Shown piece after piece: positions 26,186 to 36,056 of a DNA stretch of 64,000 nucleotides (its first letter is position 1; each line of letters begins with the position of its first letter). Under the pieces are notes generated by a model that saw nothing but the letters and a program-made list of their open reading frames with translations, had not been told where the DNA came from and ran no database searches. The stretch comes from Streptosporangium lutulentum (GTDB lineage: Bacteria > Actinomycetota > Actinomycetes > Streptosporangiales > Streptosporangiaceae), in NCBI RefSeq assembly GCF_030811455.1, contig NZ_JAUSQU010000001.1, positions 4,526,001 to 4,590,000 of the forward strand, given 5' to 3'. Made by a program: the position numbers and the translations under genes.

Positions 26186-26405
26186 CCCCGCCCGGCCCCA
26201 TCGTCGCCCGAGGGCGGGCTTCGTCGCCGGCGTCCGGCGTAGAGCTCCCCTTCCGTCGTACCGCCTTCCCTCGTTCCCCCGCCCGAGGTGGCACCTCCAC
26301 CGCGTCAGCGGTGGCGTGAACCCGCATGGAAGTCGTGACGACTCAGACCGAACGCACACGGGGCCGCATCTGTCCCGGGCCGGGATCCGGTGCCGTTCGT
26401 CGCGC

Positions 26406-28727
26406 TCAACGTTCAGCCGTCGCGCCGGGTCCGGCTGTCTCCTGGAGTTCCTTGACCACCTCGGCGGCCTGCTCGGAAGCACCGGCTTCCTCGTACAGCC
26501 GTGCCGCCTCCGTCAACGCCTGGCGCGCCTCCTCGATCCGGCCCAGGCGCCGCAGCGCGGTGCCCAGGCCGCGATGGGTACGCCCCAGGACCCAGGTAAT
26601 CGGGTGGGCGCGCAACTCGGGCAGTGCCTGCTGGAAGGCCTCGACCGCCTCCTCCCAGCGTTCGAGCGCGAGGTAAGTGATGCCGACACCGTCCAGGGCG
26701 GCCCCGAGACTGAAGCTGACGATGGCCGGAGAGCCGCCGTAGGCGGGGTCACGCAGCGTGGCCACCAGCGCCAGACTGTGCTCCAAGCCCTTCTCTGGCC
26801 GGTCCGCCCGACTCAGCGCGCTGATGTAGCCCACCACGGCCTGGGGATAACCTTCCAGGTCCCCGGCTTGGAGAAGGAGATCAGCGGCTCGCCGGGTGTA
26901 GTCCAGCTCACGCTCCAGGCTCGCCGGATCGCCCTTGAGTGCCCAGCCGGCATACACCAGTGCCCACCCCTGCTGGCGTACGTCGCCGGCCTCGCGGGCC
27001 AGCTCCAGTGCCCGCAACGCGGTCGCCTCGCCCTCCTCGCCACGGCCCTCACACTCAGACAACGCCCAGGACAGGTAGTTGAGATGCACCGCCTCCTGCA
27101 GCCGGTCGCCCATGGCCCGTGACGCGCCGGAGGACAGCTCGAACACCTCGGTCCAGTGCCCCCACTGGATCCACTGGTCGGAGAACCAGTGCATGGACTC
27201 GGCCACCTCGACCACCGTCGCGTGCTCTCCACGCCGAGCCACCGAGCGCAGCGCCTCCAGCCAGGCCACGCTCTCCGCCCGCAGCCAATCGCTCGCCTCC
27301 CGCCGGCTGTCGAGCGTGACCAGGGAACGCCACTCCGGCGGCGGAGCGCCATGGCCCGGCTCGAACCAGCGCCCGGCCACCACCGCCATCTCCAGCAGCC
27401 ATGCCTCCATCCGCCGGCGCGCCTCCCGCCGCGCCTCGATCGGCTCCTCCTGCTCCAGCTGGGCACGGGCATACAACCGGACCAGGTCGTGGAAGACGTA
27501 CCGCCCGGCGTACGGCGAGGTCAGCAGGCCCAGCTCGACCAGCTCCTCCAGCGCGTCCTCGGCCTCGAACACATCCACCTGGGCCAAAACGGCGGCCAGC
27601 GGCACCCCGACATCCGATGCGACCGCCAGCGCCAGCCGCCGGAAAGCAACCCTCGCCGTCCCCGACACCTGCCGATACGACAACGCGAACGCGGCGGCCA
27701 CCGCCAAATCCCCGACCGCCAGCGCTTCCAACCGGCGTCCCTCATCCCCCAGCCGCCCCGTCAGCTGGCCCACCGTCCAACCCGGACGGCTCTGCAACCG
27801 GTTACCCGCGATGCGCACCGCCAGCGGCAGATTCCCGCACAACCGGGCCAGCTCGGCCACCCCGTCCGGATCGGCCGCGGTCCGCTCCATCCCCACGATC
27901 GCCCGCAACAGCCCGGCCGCCTCCACCTCCGACAACTGCTCCAGCGGGACCTGGCGCACCCCGTCCAGCCCGGCCAGCGACCGCCGGCTGGTGACGATGG
28001 TCATCCCCCGGCCACCCGCCGGCAGCAACGGCAGCACCTGCGCCTCATCGGCGGCGTTGTCCAGCACGATCAGGCACCGCCGATCACCCAGCAGCGCCCG
28101 GTAGAGCTCGGCCCGCTCCTCCGCGTCGTCGGGGATCCGCCGCTCGTCCACGCCCAAGGCCTTCAGCAGCCGCGACAGCACCGCCCCGGAGTTCAGCGGC
28201 ACCGCGTCCATGCCACGCAGGTCCACATAAAAGCGGCCGTCGGGGAACAGCTCGGCCAGGTGCCGGGCGGCATGCACCGCCAGGGCCGTCTTGCCGATCC
28301 CGGCGGTACCGGAGATGGTGACCACCACCGCGGCCTGCCCCGCTTCGGCCCGCCCGGCTTCGGCCTGCCCCGCTTCGGCCCGCCCGGCTTCGGCCTGCCC
28401 GGCGAGCTCGCGCAACAGGCCCAGTTCCCCCACCCGGCCGGTGAAGTCACCCGCCCCGCGCGGCAGCTCGCACACACCCGCCACCGGACCGCTCGGACGG
28501 GGCCTGCCTACCCGCGCGGCCTGGGCCAGCTCGGCCCGCTGCTCCTCACCGAGCCGCAACGCCTCGGCCAGCGCCTCCACCGTGCGCTGTTGCGGACCGC
28601 GGCTGATGCCGCGTTCCATGTTCCCGATGGCCCGCACGCTCACCCCTGAGACGTGCGACAACTCCTCGATCGTCAGCTGCGCCGCCTGCCGCAGGCTCCG
28701 CAGAAGCACACCGAACGAGCCGACCAT
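26406..28727 (-). CDS. XRE-NB-ARC-TPR regulator (AfsR/STAND type)
   Basis: A 773-residue STAND-type protein. Residues 5-65 are an XRE helix-turn-helix (LTIEELSHVSGVSVRAIGNM). Residues about 95-400 are an NB-ARC ATPase with P-loop GTAGIGKT at 140-147. The remainder is TPR repeats rich in Ala, Leu and Glu. Such actinomycete proteins act as ATP-dependent switches for secondary metabolism or development. The ATG at 28727 is preferred over a GTG two codons earlier because ggggag lies five bases upstream. Residues 111-131 are a pure Ala-Glu-Gly-Arg/Gln repeat between the DNA-binding and ATPase modules. It appears monocistronic. Confidence 0.9.
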   Translation of the reverse strand: MVGSFGVLLRSLRQAAQLTIEELSHVSGVSVRAIGNMERGISRGPQQRTVEALAEALRLGEEQRAELAQAARVGRPRPSGPVAGVCELPRGAGDFTGRVGELGLLRELAGQAEAGRAEAGQAEAGRAEAGQAAVVVTISGTAGIGKTALAVHAARHLAELFPDGRFYVDLRGMDAVPLNSGAVLSRLLKALGVDERRIPDDAEERAELYRALLGDRRCLIVLDNAADEAQVLPLLPAGGRGMTIVTSRRSLAGLDGVRQVPLEQLSEVEAAGLLRAIVGMERTAADPDGVAELARLCGNLPLAVRIAGNRLQSRPGWTVGQLTGRLGDEGRRLEALAVGDLAVAAAFALSYRQVSGTARVAFRRLALAVASDVGVPLAAVLAQVDVFEAEDALEELVELGLLTSPYAGRYVFHDLVRLYARAQLEQEEPIEARREARRRMEAWLLEMAVVAGRWFEPGHGAPPPEWRSLVTLDSRREASDWLRAESVAWLEALRSVARRGEHATVVEVAESMHWFSDQWIQWGHWTEVFELSSGASRAMGDRLQEAVHLNYLSWALSECEGRGEEGEATALRALELAREAGDVRQQGWALVYAGWALKGDPASLERELDYTRRAADLLLQAGDLEGYPQAVVGYISALSRADRPEKGLEHSLALVATLRDPAYGGSPAIVSFSLGAALDGVGITYLALERWEEAVEAFQQALPELRAHPITWVLGRTHRGLGTALRRLGRIEEARQALTEAARLYEEAGASEQAAEVVKELQETAGPGATAER
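28333..28401. repeat. 30-base tandem repeat inside the NB-ARC gene
   Basis: Two identical 30-base units (28333-28362, 28363-28392) and part of a third encode the EAGRAEAGQA-type linker. The repeat keeps the frame, so copy-number change would only alter linker length. Confidence 0.8.
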
Positions 28728-28857
28728 CCGCACTCCCCGAAACCGTGTCCGCTCCGGCCGCCGGGCGGCTCACTCCTCGACCAGACGAGCCATGGGCCCC
28801 CGGCGCGCCCAGAACATGATCAAACATGTCGTCTGCGCCGGTCAGCGCGGTGCGACC

Positions 28858-29112
28858 CTACTTGTGGCGGAAGTAGACGAACAGGCGGCCGTGGTTCTTG
28901 GCGTCCTTGTCGATGCGATGGTAGAGAGCCTTGATCTCCTTCTGCTCAAGGAAGCGCAGGACCTTCTTCTTGAGCTGGCCCGAGCCCTTGCCAGGGATGA
29001 TCTCGACCTCGGTGGCCTTCTTCCTCATGGCCTCGTCGATGATGCCCCGCAGCGCCTTGTCGATCTCCCCGCCTCGGTTGTAGAGGGGGTGCAGATCCAG
29101 CTTGAGCTTCAA
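28858..29112 (-). CDS. Stand-alone Smr-domain protein
   Basis: An 84-residue protein that is essentially one Smr domain (the C-terminal domain of MutS2). It opens LKLDLHPLYN, with the DLH motif, and contains EVEIIPGKGSGQLKKKVLRFL, the conserved GKGSG loop. Smr domains bind or nick branched DNA or act on RNA. The start codon is TTG; a perfect gggagg element at 29118-29123, five bases away, decides it. It lies 130 bases downstream of the NB-ARC gene start region, on the same strand. Confidence 0.85.
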   Translation of the reverse strand: MKLKLDLHPLYNRGGEIDKALRGIIDEAMRKKATEVEIIPGKGSGQLKKKVLRFLEQKEIKALYHRIDKDAKNHGRLFVYFRHK

Positions 29113-29661
29113 CCAGGCCTCCCGCGTGTCGCTTCAGGCCAGTTTACGCACAGCGGATCGCCACCTCGCCGTGCCGGCCGACGGCTCTTCGCGGCAAGGC
29201 CGGCCGGGTGATCCCGCCGGCTTCTCAGAGATCACCCGAGAGCAGGTGCGACGCCGAGCCGGGTCCGCACGTCGCACACCGTCGATCGACATCGGACCGC
29301 GCGGGCCCGTTCCGGAGGACTCGTACCACGCTCATTTCTCAGCGATTGTCAACGCCTAAAGGGACAAAAGGGATGGGAATTCCTGCCATCTACCACGACG
29401 GCGTCCCGCCGCGAGGCTGGGCAGACTATGTAATTAAATTTGACTAATTCCGCCAATAATTATGGCAATTTCACTGTCTATGCAGATAAATGATCCCTAG
29501 TTAGGCTCCCGATCGTGATCGTCCGTCCTTCGGGACTGCCGATCGTGCGTCACCCAACGGGGAGGGTCGAGGCCTTCTCCGTCATGCTCCACCGGGCATG
29601 CCCGGCGCCCTCCTCCCTCCCTGCTCCGTGACGTGTTCATGCGTCCTACAGGGAGGTCTCG
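29113..29661. other. Gene-free upstream region of the subtilase
   Basis: No supported gene. Much of 29420-29500 is unusually AT-rich. A TTGACT at 29440-29445 with tatggc at 29461-29466 is a possible but short-spaced promoter. A small hairpin gtcc-ttcg-ggac (29525-29536) with a stable TTCG loop lies in the probable leader, among cgatcgt repeats. This is the likely promoter and 5' leader of the secreted protease. Confidence 0.45.
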
Positions 29662-32600
29662 TTGTCCCCGAAGCCCCACTTATCAAGGATCAGGCGCGTG
29701 GCGGTGCTCGCCGTCGGCGTCGGGCTCGTCGCGGCGATGGCGCCGCCGTCGAGTGCGGCCACATCCCCCACCCCCACCCCGCCGGCCAAGTGGACGGCGA
29801 CCCCGCTGACCGGGGGTGAACTGGTCCAGGGCGCGAAATCGCCGACCGGCAAGCTCGCACAGAGCGACCAAGGGCTGCTGAGGTCGACCTCGGGCGCCAC
29901 GGTCAACGTGATGGTCAAGCTGGACTACGACTCGTACGCCGCCTATCAAGGGGGACTTGAGGGGCTACCGGCGACAAGTCCGACGAAAACCGGCAAATCT
30001 CTTGATATCAAGAGCGGTGACGCCAAGAAATACGAAAAGCACATCGAAGAAGTCGAGAACGGCTTCCTCTCCGAGTTGGCCAAGCGCGTGCCCAACGCCA
30101 GAGCGGGACAGAAACTGCGGACCGTCTACGGCGGCATCGCATTGCGGATCCCGGCCAACAAGGCGGCCGAGCTGCTGAAGCTGCCCGGCGTGGCCGCCGT
30201 CCAGGAGGACAAGCCCGAGAAGCTTCTGAGCGACTCCAGCCCCGCCTTCATCGGGGCTCCCACGATCTACAACAAGCTGGGCGGCAGTTCCTCCTCCGGC
30301 AAGGGCGTCATCGTCGGCGTCCTGGACTCCGGCGCCTGGCCGGAGCACCCCCAGTTCGCCGACCCCGGCACGCTGCCCGCCGTACCCCCCACCAGGGACG
30401 GCAGCCCGCGTATCTGCGACTTCGGCGACAACCCGCTGACCCCGGGGGCGGACCCGTTCGCCTGCAACCGCAAGCTGATCGGCGGCGCGGCGTTCCTCGA
30501 GACCTACCTGTCGATACCCGAGAACCCGGACGAGGTCTACACCAGCGCCCGTGACTCCAACGGCCACGGCACCCACACCGCGACCACCTCGGCGGGCGGC
30601 CCGGTGGCCCACGCCAACCCGCTCGGCATCGACCGCGGCCCGATCCACGGCATCGCCCCGGCGGCGCACGTGTCGGTCTACAAGGTCTGCGGCGCCCTGG
30701 GCTGCTATCCCTCCGACACCGCGCAGGCGGTGGGCCAGGCGATCAACGACGGCGTCCGCGTGATCAACTTCTCGATCTCCGGCGGCAGTTCCCCCTACAG
30801 CGACCCGGTGGAGCTGGCCTTCCTCGACGCCTACGCGGCGGGCGTGCTCGTCTCCGCCTCGGCGGGCAACTCGGGCCCCGGAGCGGCCACCGCCGACCAC
30901 CTCAGCCCGTGGGTGACCACGGTGGCGGCGTCCACCCAGAGCAGGACCTTCCAGTCCACCCTCACCCTGGCCGGCGCGGGCGGCGCGAGCACCACGCTGA
31001 AGGGCGCCTCCATCACCGCGGGCATCGCCTCGCCGCTGCCGGTGGTCCTGGCCTCGGCCCCGCCCTACTCCAACGCGCTGTGCACGGCGCCCGCTCCCCC
31101 GGGGCTGTTCGCCGGGAAGATCGTCGCCTGCGAGCGCGGTCCCGGACGAATCGTGAAGGGCTTCAACGTCCTCCAGGGCGGCGCGGCAGGCATGATCCTT
31201 TACAACGCCACGCCGCTCGACGTCATGACCGACAACCACTGGATTCCGACGGTCCACCTCGACAAGCCGCAGACCGACACCCTGCTGGCCTTCCTGTCCG
31301 CCAACCCCGGCGCGACCGGCAAGCTCACCCAGGGCACCAAGGCCACCTGGCAGGGTGACGTGATCACCACGTTCTCCTCCCGCGGGCCCGGCGGCGACTT
31401 CCTCAAGCCGGACGTCACCGCACCCGGCCTGCACATCGTAGCGGGGCAGACCCCGACGCTGGAGAATACGGCGGGTGGCCCGCAGGGCAACCTGTACCAG
31501 GTCATCGCGGGCACCTCGATGTCGGCTCCGCACGTCGCGGGCGCCGCGGCCCTGGTGTTCGCGCTGCACCCGAACTGGACGCCCGGCCAGGTGAAGTCCG
31601 CGCTGGAGACGACGGCCAAGACCTCGGTCACCAAGCAGGACCGCGTCACCCCCGCCGACCCGTTCGACTTCGGCGGCGGTCGCATCGACCTGACCAAGGC
31701 CGGCGACCCGGGCCTGACCCTGAACGAGACGGCGGAGAACTTCGCCGCCTCGGCCACCGACGCGCTCAACCGCATCGACCTCAACCTGCCGTCGGTGAAC
31801 GCCCCGACCATGCCGGGTCTCATCACCGCCAAGCGGACGTTCACCAACGTCACCGACAAGACGCTCACCTTCACCGCCACCGGAACGACCGTCAAGGGCG
31901 CGAACATCACGGTGCTGCCGCCGCTGTTCAGCGTCAAGCCGGGCAAGACCGCCAAGGTCAGCGTGGTGATCACCGCACCGGACCTGCCGGACGGGCAGTA
32001 CTTCGGCCAGGTGAACCTCAAGCAGATCGGTGGCACGCGCAACCTGCACCTGCCGGTCGCGTTCTTCCGCAAGGAAGGCGCCGTCCCGATCGAGCAGACC
32101 TGTGTGCCGGCCACCATCCCGCAGAACACCGGCGAGTCCACCTGCACGGTCAGCGTGCAGAACGACAACCTTGAGGCCGCCGAGGTGACGGCGCTCAGCA
32201 CGCTGGACGGCAAGCTGCGGCTGAACAGCGTGACCGGTGCCACCAAGATCGGCTCACAGATAGCGACGGTGAAGACCACCCTCGCGGCCAAGCAGCCGGA
32301 CAGGCCGGGCATCGCCCCGGGCACCGGACCCGCTCCCTACCTGCCGCTCGACGCCTTCGGCATCACACCGATCGCGATGGGTGACGAGAACGCGATCAAC
32401 TTCACCGTCCCGCCGTTCCAGTACGCGGGGAAGACCTACACCCGGCTCGGCATCGTCTCCAACGGGTACTCGATCCCGGGAGGCAGCGCGGGCTCGACCG
32501 ACATCGACTTCATACCGCAGACCCTGCCGAACCCCGCGACCCCGAACAACGTGCTCGCACCCTACTGGACCGACCTGGACGGCACCGGCGCGCCGGGCAT

Positions 32601-33009
32601 CCTCGTCGGGACGCTGACCGACGGCCTGAACGACTGGCTCGTCGTCGAATGGCGGCTCAACCTCTTCGGCACCACCGACACCAAGGTGTTCCAGCAGTGG
32701 ATCGGGCTGAACGGGACAGAGGACATCACCTACATCTATGACTCGGGCAACCTGCCCGGCGAACCGCCGGCGGCCTACGGCCTGACCGTGGGCGCCGAGA
32801 ACGACGAGGGTACGGCCGGCGGCCAGATCACCGGTCCGCCGACCGAGGACCTGCGTGTGACCAGCGCGCCCGGAGCTCCCGGCGGCACCCTGACCTACAC
32901 GATGAAGGTCAAGGGAGTCAGCAAGGGGGTCGGGTCGGTGACGACGGGCACGTCGACGCCGCAGGTGAAGGGCCTCACCATCGAGGTCGACAAGATAACC
33001 GTGCAGTAG
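29662..33009 (+). CDS. Secreted subtilisin-like serine protease (S8) with PA insert
   Basis: An 1115-residue exported protease. The first 33 residues are a signal peptide ending near PSSAA. A propeptide (inhibitor I9-like) covers about 50-190. The S8 catalytic triad is Asp222 (VGVLDSGAW), His302 (NGHGTHT) and Ser619 (AGTSMSAPHVAG). A protease-associated domain is inserted at about 455-560, a beta-rich fibronectin-like domain follows at about 690-790, and the C-terminal third is another beta-sandwich region (VSNGYSIPGG). The TTG start is set by gggagg at 29651-29656. It is monocistronic with its own promoter region and a strong terminator, as expected for a secreted nutrient-scavenging enzyme. 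Confidence 0.93.
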   Translation: MSPKPHLSRIRRVAVLAVGVGLVAAMAPPSSAATSPTPTPPAKWTATPLTGGELVQGAKSPTGKLAQSDQGLLRSTSGATVNVMVKLDYDSYAAYQGGLEGLPATSPTKTGKSLDIKSGDAKKYEKHIEEVENGFLSELAKRVPNARAGQKLRTVYGGIALRIPANKAAELLKLPGVAAVQEDKPEKLLSDSSPAFIGAPTIYNKLGGSSSSGKGVIVGVLDSGAWPEHPQFADPGTLPAVPPTRDGSPRICDFGDNPLTPGADPFACNRKLIGGAAFLETYLSIPENPDEVYTSARDSNGHGTHTATTSAGGPVAHANPLGIDRGPIHGIAPAAHVSVYKVCGALGCYPSDTAQAVGQAINDGVRVINFSISGGSSPYSDPVELAFLDAYAAGVLVSASAGNSGPGAATADHLSPWVTTVAASTQSRTFQSTLTLAGAGGASTTLKGASITAGIASPLPVVLASAPPYSNALCTAPAPPGLFAGKIVACERGPGRIVKGFNVLQGGAAGMILYNATPLDVMTDNHWIPTVHLDKPQTDTLLAFLSANPGATGKLTQGTKATWQGDVITTFSSRGPGGDFLKPDVTAPGLHIVAGQTPTLENTAGGPQGNLYQVIAGTSMSAPHVAGAAALVFALHPNWTPGQVKSALETTAKTSVTKQDRVTPADPFDFGGGRIDLTKAGDPGLTLNETAENFAASATDALNRIDLNLPSVNAPTMPGLITAKRTFTNVTDKTLTFTATGTTVKGANITVLPPLFSVKPGKTAKVSVVITAPDLPDGQYFGQVNLKQIGGTRNLHLPVAFFRKEGAVPIEQTCVPATIPQNTGESTCTVSVQNDNLEAAEVTALSTLDGKLRLNSVTGATKIGSQIATVKTTLAAKQPDRPGIAPGTGPAPYLPLDAFGITPIAMGDENAINFTVPPFQYAGKTYTRLGIVSNGYSIPGGSAGSTDIDFIPQTLPNPATPNNVLAPYWTDLDGTGAPGILVGTLTDGLNDWLVVEWRLNLFGTTDTKVFQQWIGLNGTEDITYIYDSGNLPGEPPAAYGLTVGAENDEGTAGGQITGPPTEDLRVTSAPGAPGGTLTYTMKVKGVSKGVGSVTTGTSTPQVKGLTIEVDKITVQ

Positions 33010-33024
33010 GAACCAGAAAAAGGA

Positions 33025-33060
33025 CGGGTGGGCCCGGCGCCTCGGCGCCGGGCCCACCCG
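33025..33060 (+). terminator. Strong GC-rich terminator of the subtilase gene
   Basis: A perfect 16-base stem cgggtgggcccggcgc / gcgccgggcccacccg with loop ctcg, 16 bases after the stop codon. Confidence 0.88.
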
Positions 33061-33180
33061 GGCGTTACGAGGGCCTCACGGAGAGCTGCGCGGACTCACG
33101 AAGCCACGGAAAGGACCATGAACCCGGCGGAAGCCGACGAAATCTCAGCGACGGTGTCTCGGGAAGATCCGCGCGGCTCA

Positions 33181-33264
33181 CGAACACGCGGGGCCCGCGA
33201 ACACGCGGGGCCCGCGAACGTGCGGGTCCGCGAACGTGCGGGGCCTGCGAACGTGCGGGGCCTG
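33181..33264. repeat. Five tandem units of about 17 bases
   Basis: Units begin at 33181, 33198, 33215 (16 bases), 33231 and 33248; the consensus is cgaacgtgcggggcctg, with two units reading cgaacacgcggggcccg. They lie between the subtilase terminator and the 3' end of the CBS gene. No spacers, so this is not a CRISPR. Confidence 0.8.
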
Positions 33265-33279
33265 CGAAGAACCCACGGA

Positions 33280-33312
33280 ATCCCAGCGGGATCCCAGCGG
33301 GATCTCAGCGGT
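33280..33312. repeat. Three tandem 11-base units at the CBS-protein stop
   Basis: atcccagcggg at 33280 and 33291, then atctcagcggt at 33302. The third unit contains the stop codon of the leftward CBS-protein gene. Confidence 0.75.
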
Positions 33313-33733
33313 GGAGGTAGTCCACCAGGTGCGCCTTCTCGGTCTCCAGCACCTCGATGGCGTTCTTGACCACGTCGCCGATGCTCACGATCCCGGCCAG
33401 TCGCCCGTCTGCCACGACCGGCACGTGCCGGATGCGGTGCGTGGTCATGAGCTGCCGCAGGTCGTCCACGTTGACGTCGGGAGAGGAGGTGCGGACCTCG
33501 GTCGTCATGATGGACGACACCGGGGACCCCAGCACGTCCGAGCCCCGGTCGTTCAGCCGTCGCACCACGTCCCGCTCGGAGACGATACCCACGATCGACA
33601 CGCCGTCCTCGGACACCACCACGGCACCGATGTTGTTCGTGGCCAGGACGGCCAGGAGTTCGGCCACCGTCGCGTCGGGGCTGACGGTTGCCACGTATGT
33701 GCCCTTGCCTTGCAGAATCGTACCGATCAGCAT
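33305..33733 (-). CDS. Two-CBS-domain protein
   Basis: A 142-residue protein made of a tandem CBS pair (Bateman module), which binds adenine nucleotides. Repeat one includes VSPDATVAELLAVL and VSIVGIVSERDVVR; repeat two HRIRHVPVVADGRLAGIVSIGDVV. Several in-frame starts are clustered (GTG 33742, ATG 33739, ATG 33733); the last has gagg at the best spacing. No catalytic domain is attached, so it is probably an energy-sensing partner protein. Confidence 0.88.
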   Translation of the reverse strand: MLIGTILQGKGTYVATVSPDATVAELLAVLATNNIGAVVVSEDGVSIVGIVSERDVVRRLNDRGSDVLGSPVSSIMTTEVRTSSPDVNVDDLRQLMTTHRIRHVPVVADGRLAGIVSIGDVVKNAIEVLETEKAHLVDYLHR

Positions 33734-33827
33734 CGACATCACCTCGGTTCAGCCTGGCTCAGGTATCCCTAACCACTGCCCCATCGAGCCTCCACCTAAG
33801 CGCCGAAGGCGACAAAGCATGTGATGT

Positions 33828-35027
33828 TCAGATTACGGGGAGCAATCGCACGGCGTCGAGGGCGAGAGTGAGCTCCACGATGTCCAGGGGTCGCGCCAGG
33901 GATCGCCCGGTGAGTTGCTCGATGCGGCGGATGCGGTTGAAGACCGTGTTGCGGTGGCAGTACAGCTGCCCGGCGGCGCGCATCGCGGAACCCTCGCAGC
34001 GCAGCCACGCCTCCAGGGTGCCGAGCAGAACCTCCCGGTCGGCCTGGTCGAGGGCGAGGATGGGCCGGAGCACAGCGCCGCTGAGATGACCCGCGAGCTC
34101 GGGCTGGCTCACCACCAGCGCCGCGGGCAGCCGGTCCTCCAGCCTGGCGATCTCCGGGCCCTCCCCCGCACAGGTCCGCAGCGCGAGCTCGGCGAGCCGT
34201 CGGGCGCGGCCCAGCTCGGCCAGCCCCTCGACCACCGGGCTGATCCCCGCGCACCCGGTGATGTGCGGGCGTAGCTCACAGGTCAGATCCTCCATCTCCG
34301 CCTCGTGCAGCAGGACGACCGACACCTCGTAGTCGGAACGCATCCGCCACAGCAGCCGCATCGCGCCCAGGCCGGTCGGGCGGACGGCGTCCTCCCTGTG
34401 ATCCTGACGGCCGGGAAGCCGGGTGACGACGACCGCGTACCGGCCGAGTTCGGGCAGGTCCAGCGCGGCGGCGGCGCTGCGGACCAGGGCGGCGTCGGCG
34501 CGGTCCTCAAGCAGTGCGTCGAGCAGGGCCTGGACCCGCTCGGCTGTGCGGCCGAACATCTCGGCCTCCCGTCTGCGGTAGGCCTCGGCGGCGGCGATCG
34601 CCTGCCGGTCGGTGGCGTGCCACACGTTGGTGGCACTGCGGATCAGGACCGCCAGGTTCTCCGGCTCCTCCTCGGTGACCACCTCGATCAGGCCGTCCCA
34701 CATCACCTGCGCGGAGAGCCGGTAGCTGCGCAGCAGCGAGTCCATGGGAAGGCCCTGCTCCGCCCTGCGCCGGGCGGTCATCTCCGCCTGGGGCAGGTCC
34801 CGCCGCTCCGGCCGGGGCAGCAGGATGGCGCCGATGCCGTCCCGCATGGCCTCGTAGACGCTCTGCCAGTGATCGTCGGTGGGCACCATCCGCCGGTACG
34901 CCTCGTCGGTGTCGCGGATCTTGGCGACGAGTTCGTCGGTGAGCCGAGGGAGCCTCTGCAACAGCCGGCCGGCGGCCAGCCGCATGATCCTTCGCACTTC
35001 GTCATCCGCGACGACCCGAGTCCCCAT
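33828..35027 (-). CDS. PucR/CdaR-type transcriptional regulator
   Basis: A 399-residue regulator. The last 70 residues are the PucR-type helix-turn-helix ([20 protein letters not shown] then [14 protein letters not shown]). The N-terminal half (with [21 protein letters not shown]) is the usual non-DNA-binding sensor region and the middle a GGDEF-like CdaR fold. Family members control purine, polyhydroxy-acid or amino-acid catabolism. It is divergent from the liv-type ABC operon, so control of that operon is likely. Confidence 0.87.
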   Translation of the reverse strand: MGTRVVADDEVRRIMRLAAGRLLQRLPRLTDELVAKIRDTDEAYRRMVPTDDHWQSVYEAMRDGIGAILLPRPERRDLPQAEMTARRRAEQGLPMDSLLRSYRLSAQVMWDGLIEVVTEEEPENLAVLIRSATNVWHATDRQAIAAAEAYRRREAEMFGRTAERVQALLDALLEDRADAALVRSAAAALDLPELGRYAVVVTRLPGRQDHREDAVRPTGLGAMRLLWRMRSDYEVSVVLLHEAEMEDLTCELRPHITGCAGISPVVEGLAELGRARRLAELALRTCAGEGPEIARLEDRLPAALVVSQPELAGHLSGAVLRPILALDQADREVLLGTLEAWLRCEGSAMRAAGQLYCHRNTVFNRIRRIEQLTGRSLARPLDIVELTLALDAVRLLPVI

Positions 35028-35056
35028 CTGGTGATCGTGACAGCATTACATCTACC

Positions 35057-35072
35057 GAACAAGATTCTGTTC
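35057..35072. promoter_or_regulatory. Candidate operator upstream of livF
   Basis: The dyad gaaca-agattc-tgttc lies 30 bases from the PucR-type gene start in the divergent gap. It is a plausible binding site for that regulator. Confidence 0.4.
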
Positions 35073-35210
35073 TGTTTCGTGACCCGGCGCTGTGCGCACG
35101 CACAACCGGCACCCGTCCGGCGTGGGCACCGGCCCCGACTTCACCCGGCCCCCTGGACGCCGGTGAGCCACCTCGGTTGGGTGCGTTCATCGGTTGTACA
35201 GGAGGCACAC

Positions 35211-36056
35211 ATGGACGTCCACGACCCTCGCCCGCCCGAAGACTCCGGGCTGGTCGTCAGGGATCTGGCGGTGAACTACGGTCCGGTCCTTGCCCTGCGA
35301 GGGGTCTCGCTGAACGTTCCGCGCGGCTCGATCGTCACGGTGCTCGGCGGCAACGGCGCGGGGAAGTCGACCCTGCTGCGCGCCGTGTCGGGCACCCTGC
35401 GGTTCCAGCGGGGCGGGATAACGGCGGGCGAGATCAGCTTTGACCGGGTGAGGCTGTCCGGCGCGGCCGCCTCGGCCGTCGTCGCGGGGGGCGTCGTCCA
35501 GGTGCCCGAGGGGCGCCGGGTCTTCGCGCGGATGACCGTCGAGGAGAATCTGCGGGCCGGCGCGCTCGGAGCACGTGACCGCCGGTCCGCGGCCGAGGCC
35601 AGACAGGACGTGCTCACGCTCTTTCCCGTGCTCGCCGAGCGCGCCGGACAGCGCGCGGGACTGCTGTCGGGAGGCGAGCAGCAGATGCTCGCCATCGGAC
35701 GCGCGCTGATGGCCCGGCCGAGGATGCTCCTGCTGGACGAGCCCACCCTCGGCCTCGCGCCGATGATGGCGGCCCGGATCGCCGACACCGTCCGCGAGAT
35801 CAACGCCCGGGGGACGACCGTGCTCCTGGTGGAGCAGAACGCCGCCATGGCCCTGTCTCTCGCCTCCTACGCGTACGTGCTGGAGGTCGGCGAGGTGGTG
35901 CTGTCGGGCCCGGCCGCCGAGCTCGCCGAGAGCGACGAGGTGCGCCGGCGCTACCTGGGGATCGAGGCCCGGAGCGAGGACGACCGCGACGACCGCGACG
36001 CCCCCCTGGCCGCCGCGTCCGCCGGGCGCCCGGTCCTGACGAGGTGGTCGGCGTGA
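35211..36056 (+). CDS. livF: Branched-chain amino-acid-type ABC transporter ATPase LivF
   Basis: A 281-residue ATPase with Walker A GGNGAGKST, signature LLSGGEQQMLAIGRAL and Walker B MLLLDEP. The LivF type is indicated by EGRRVFARMTVEENL. It energises import with LivG. A caggaggc Shine-Dalgarno precedes the ATG. The C-terminus has a charged tail. Its TGA overlaps the livG start (GTGA) inside a duplicated 27-base segment. It is the first gene of a five-gene operon in F-G-H-M-binding-protein order. The substrate class (amino acid, amide or urea) is not certain. Confidence 0.93.
   Translation: MDVHDPRPPEDSGLVVRDLAVNYGPVLALRGVSLNVPRGSIVTVLGGNGAGKSTLLRAVSGTLRFQRGGITAGEISFDRVRLSGAAASAVVAGGVVQVPEGRRVFARMTVEENLRAGALGARDRRSAAEARQDVLTLFPVLAERAGQRAGLLSGGEQQMLAIGRALMARPRMLLLDEPTLGLAPMMAARIADTVREINARGTTVLLVEQNAAMALSLASYAYVLEVGEVVLSGPAAELAESDEVRRRYLGIEARSEDDRDDRDAPLAAASAGRPVLTRWSA

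Noticed and set aside
29208-29447. Short frames upstream of the subtilase
   Set aside because: No conserved features; composition looks non-coding.
33181-33264. Possible CRISPR array
   Set aside because: Units are contiguous 17-mers without spacers and no cas genes are nearby.
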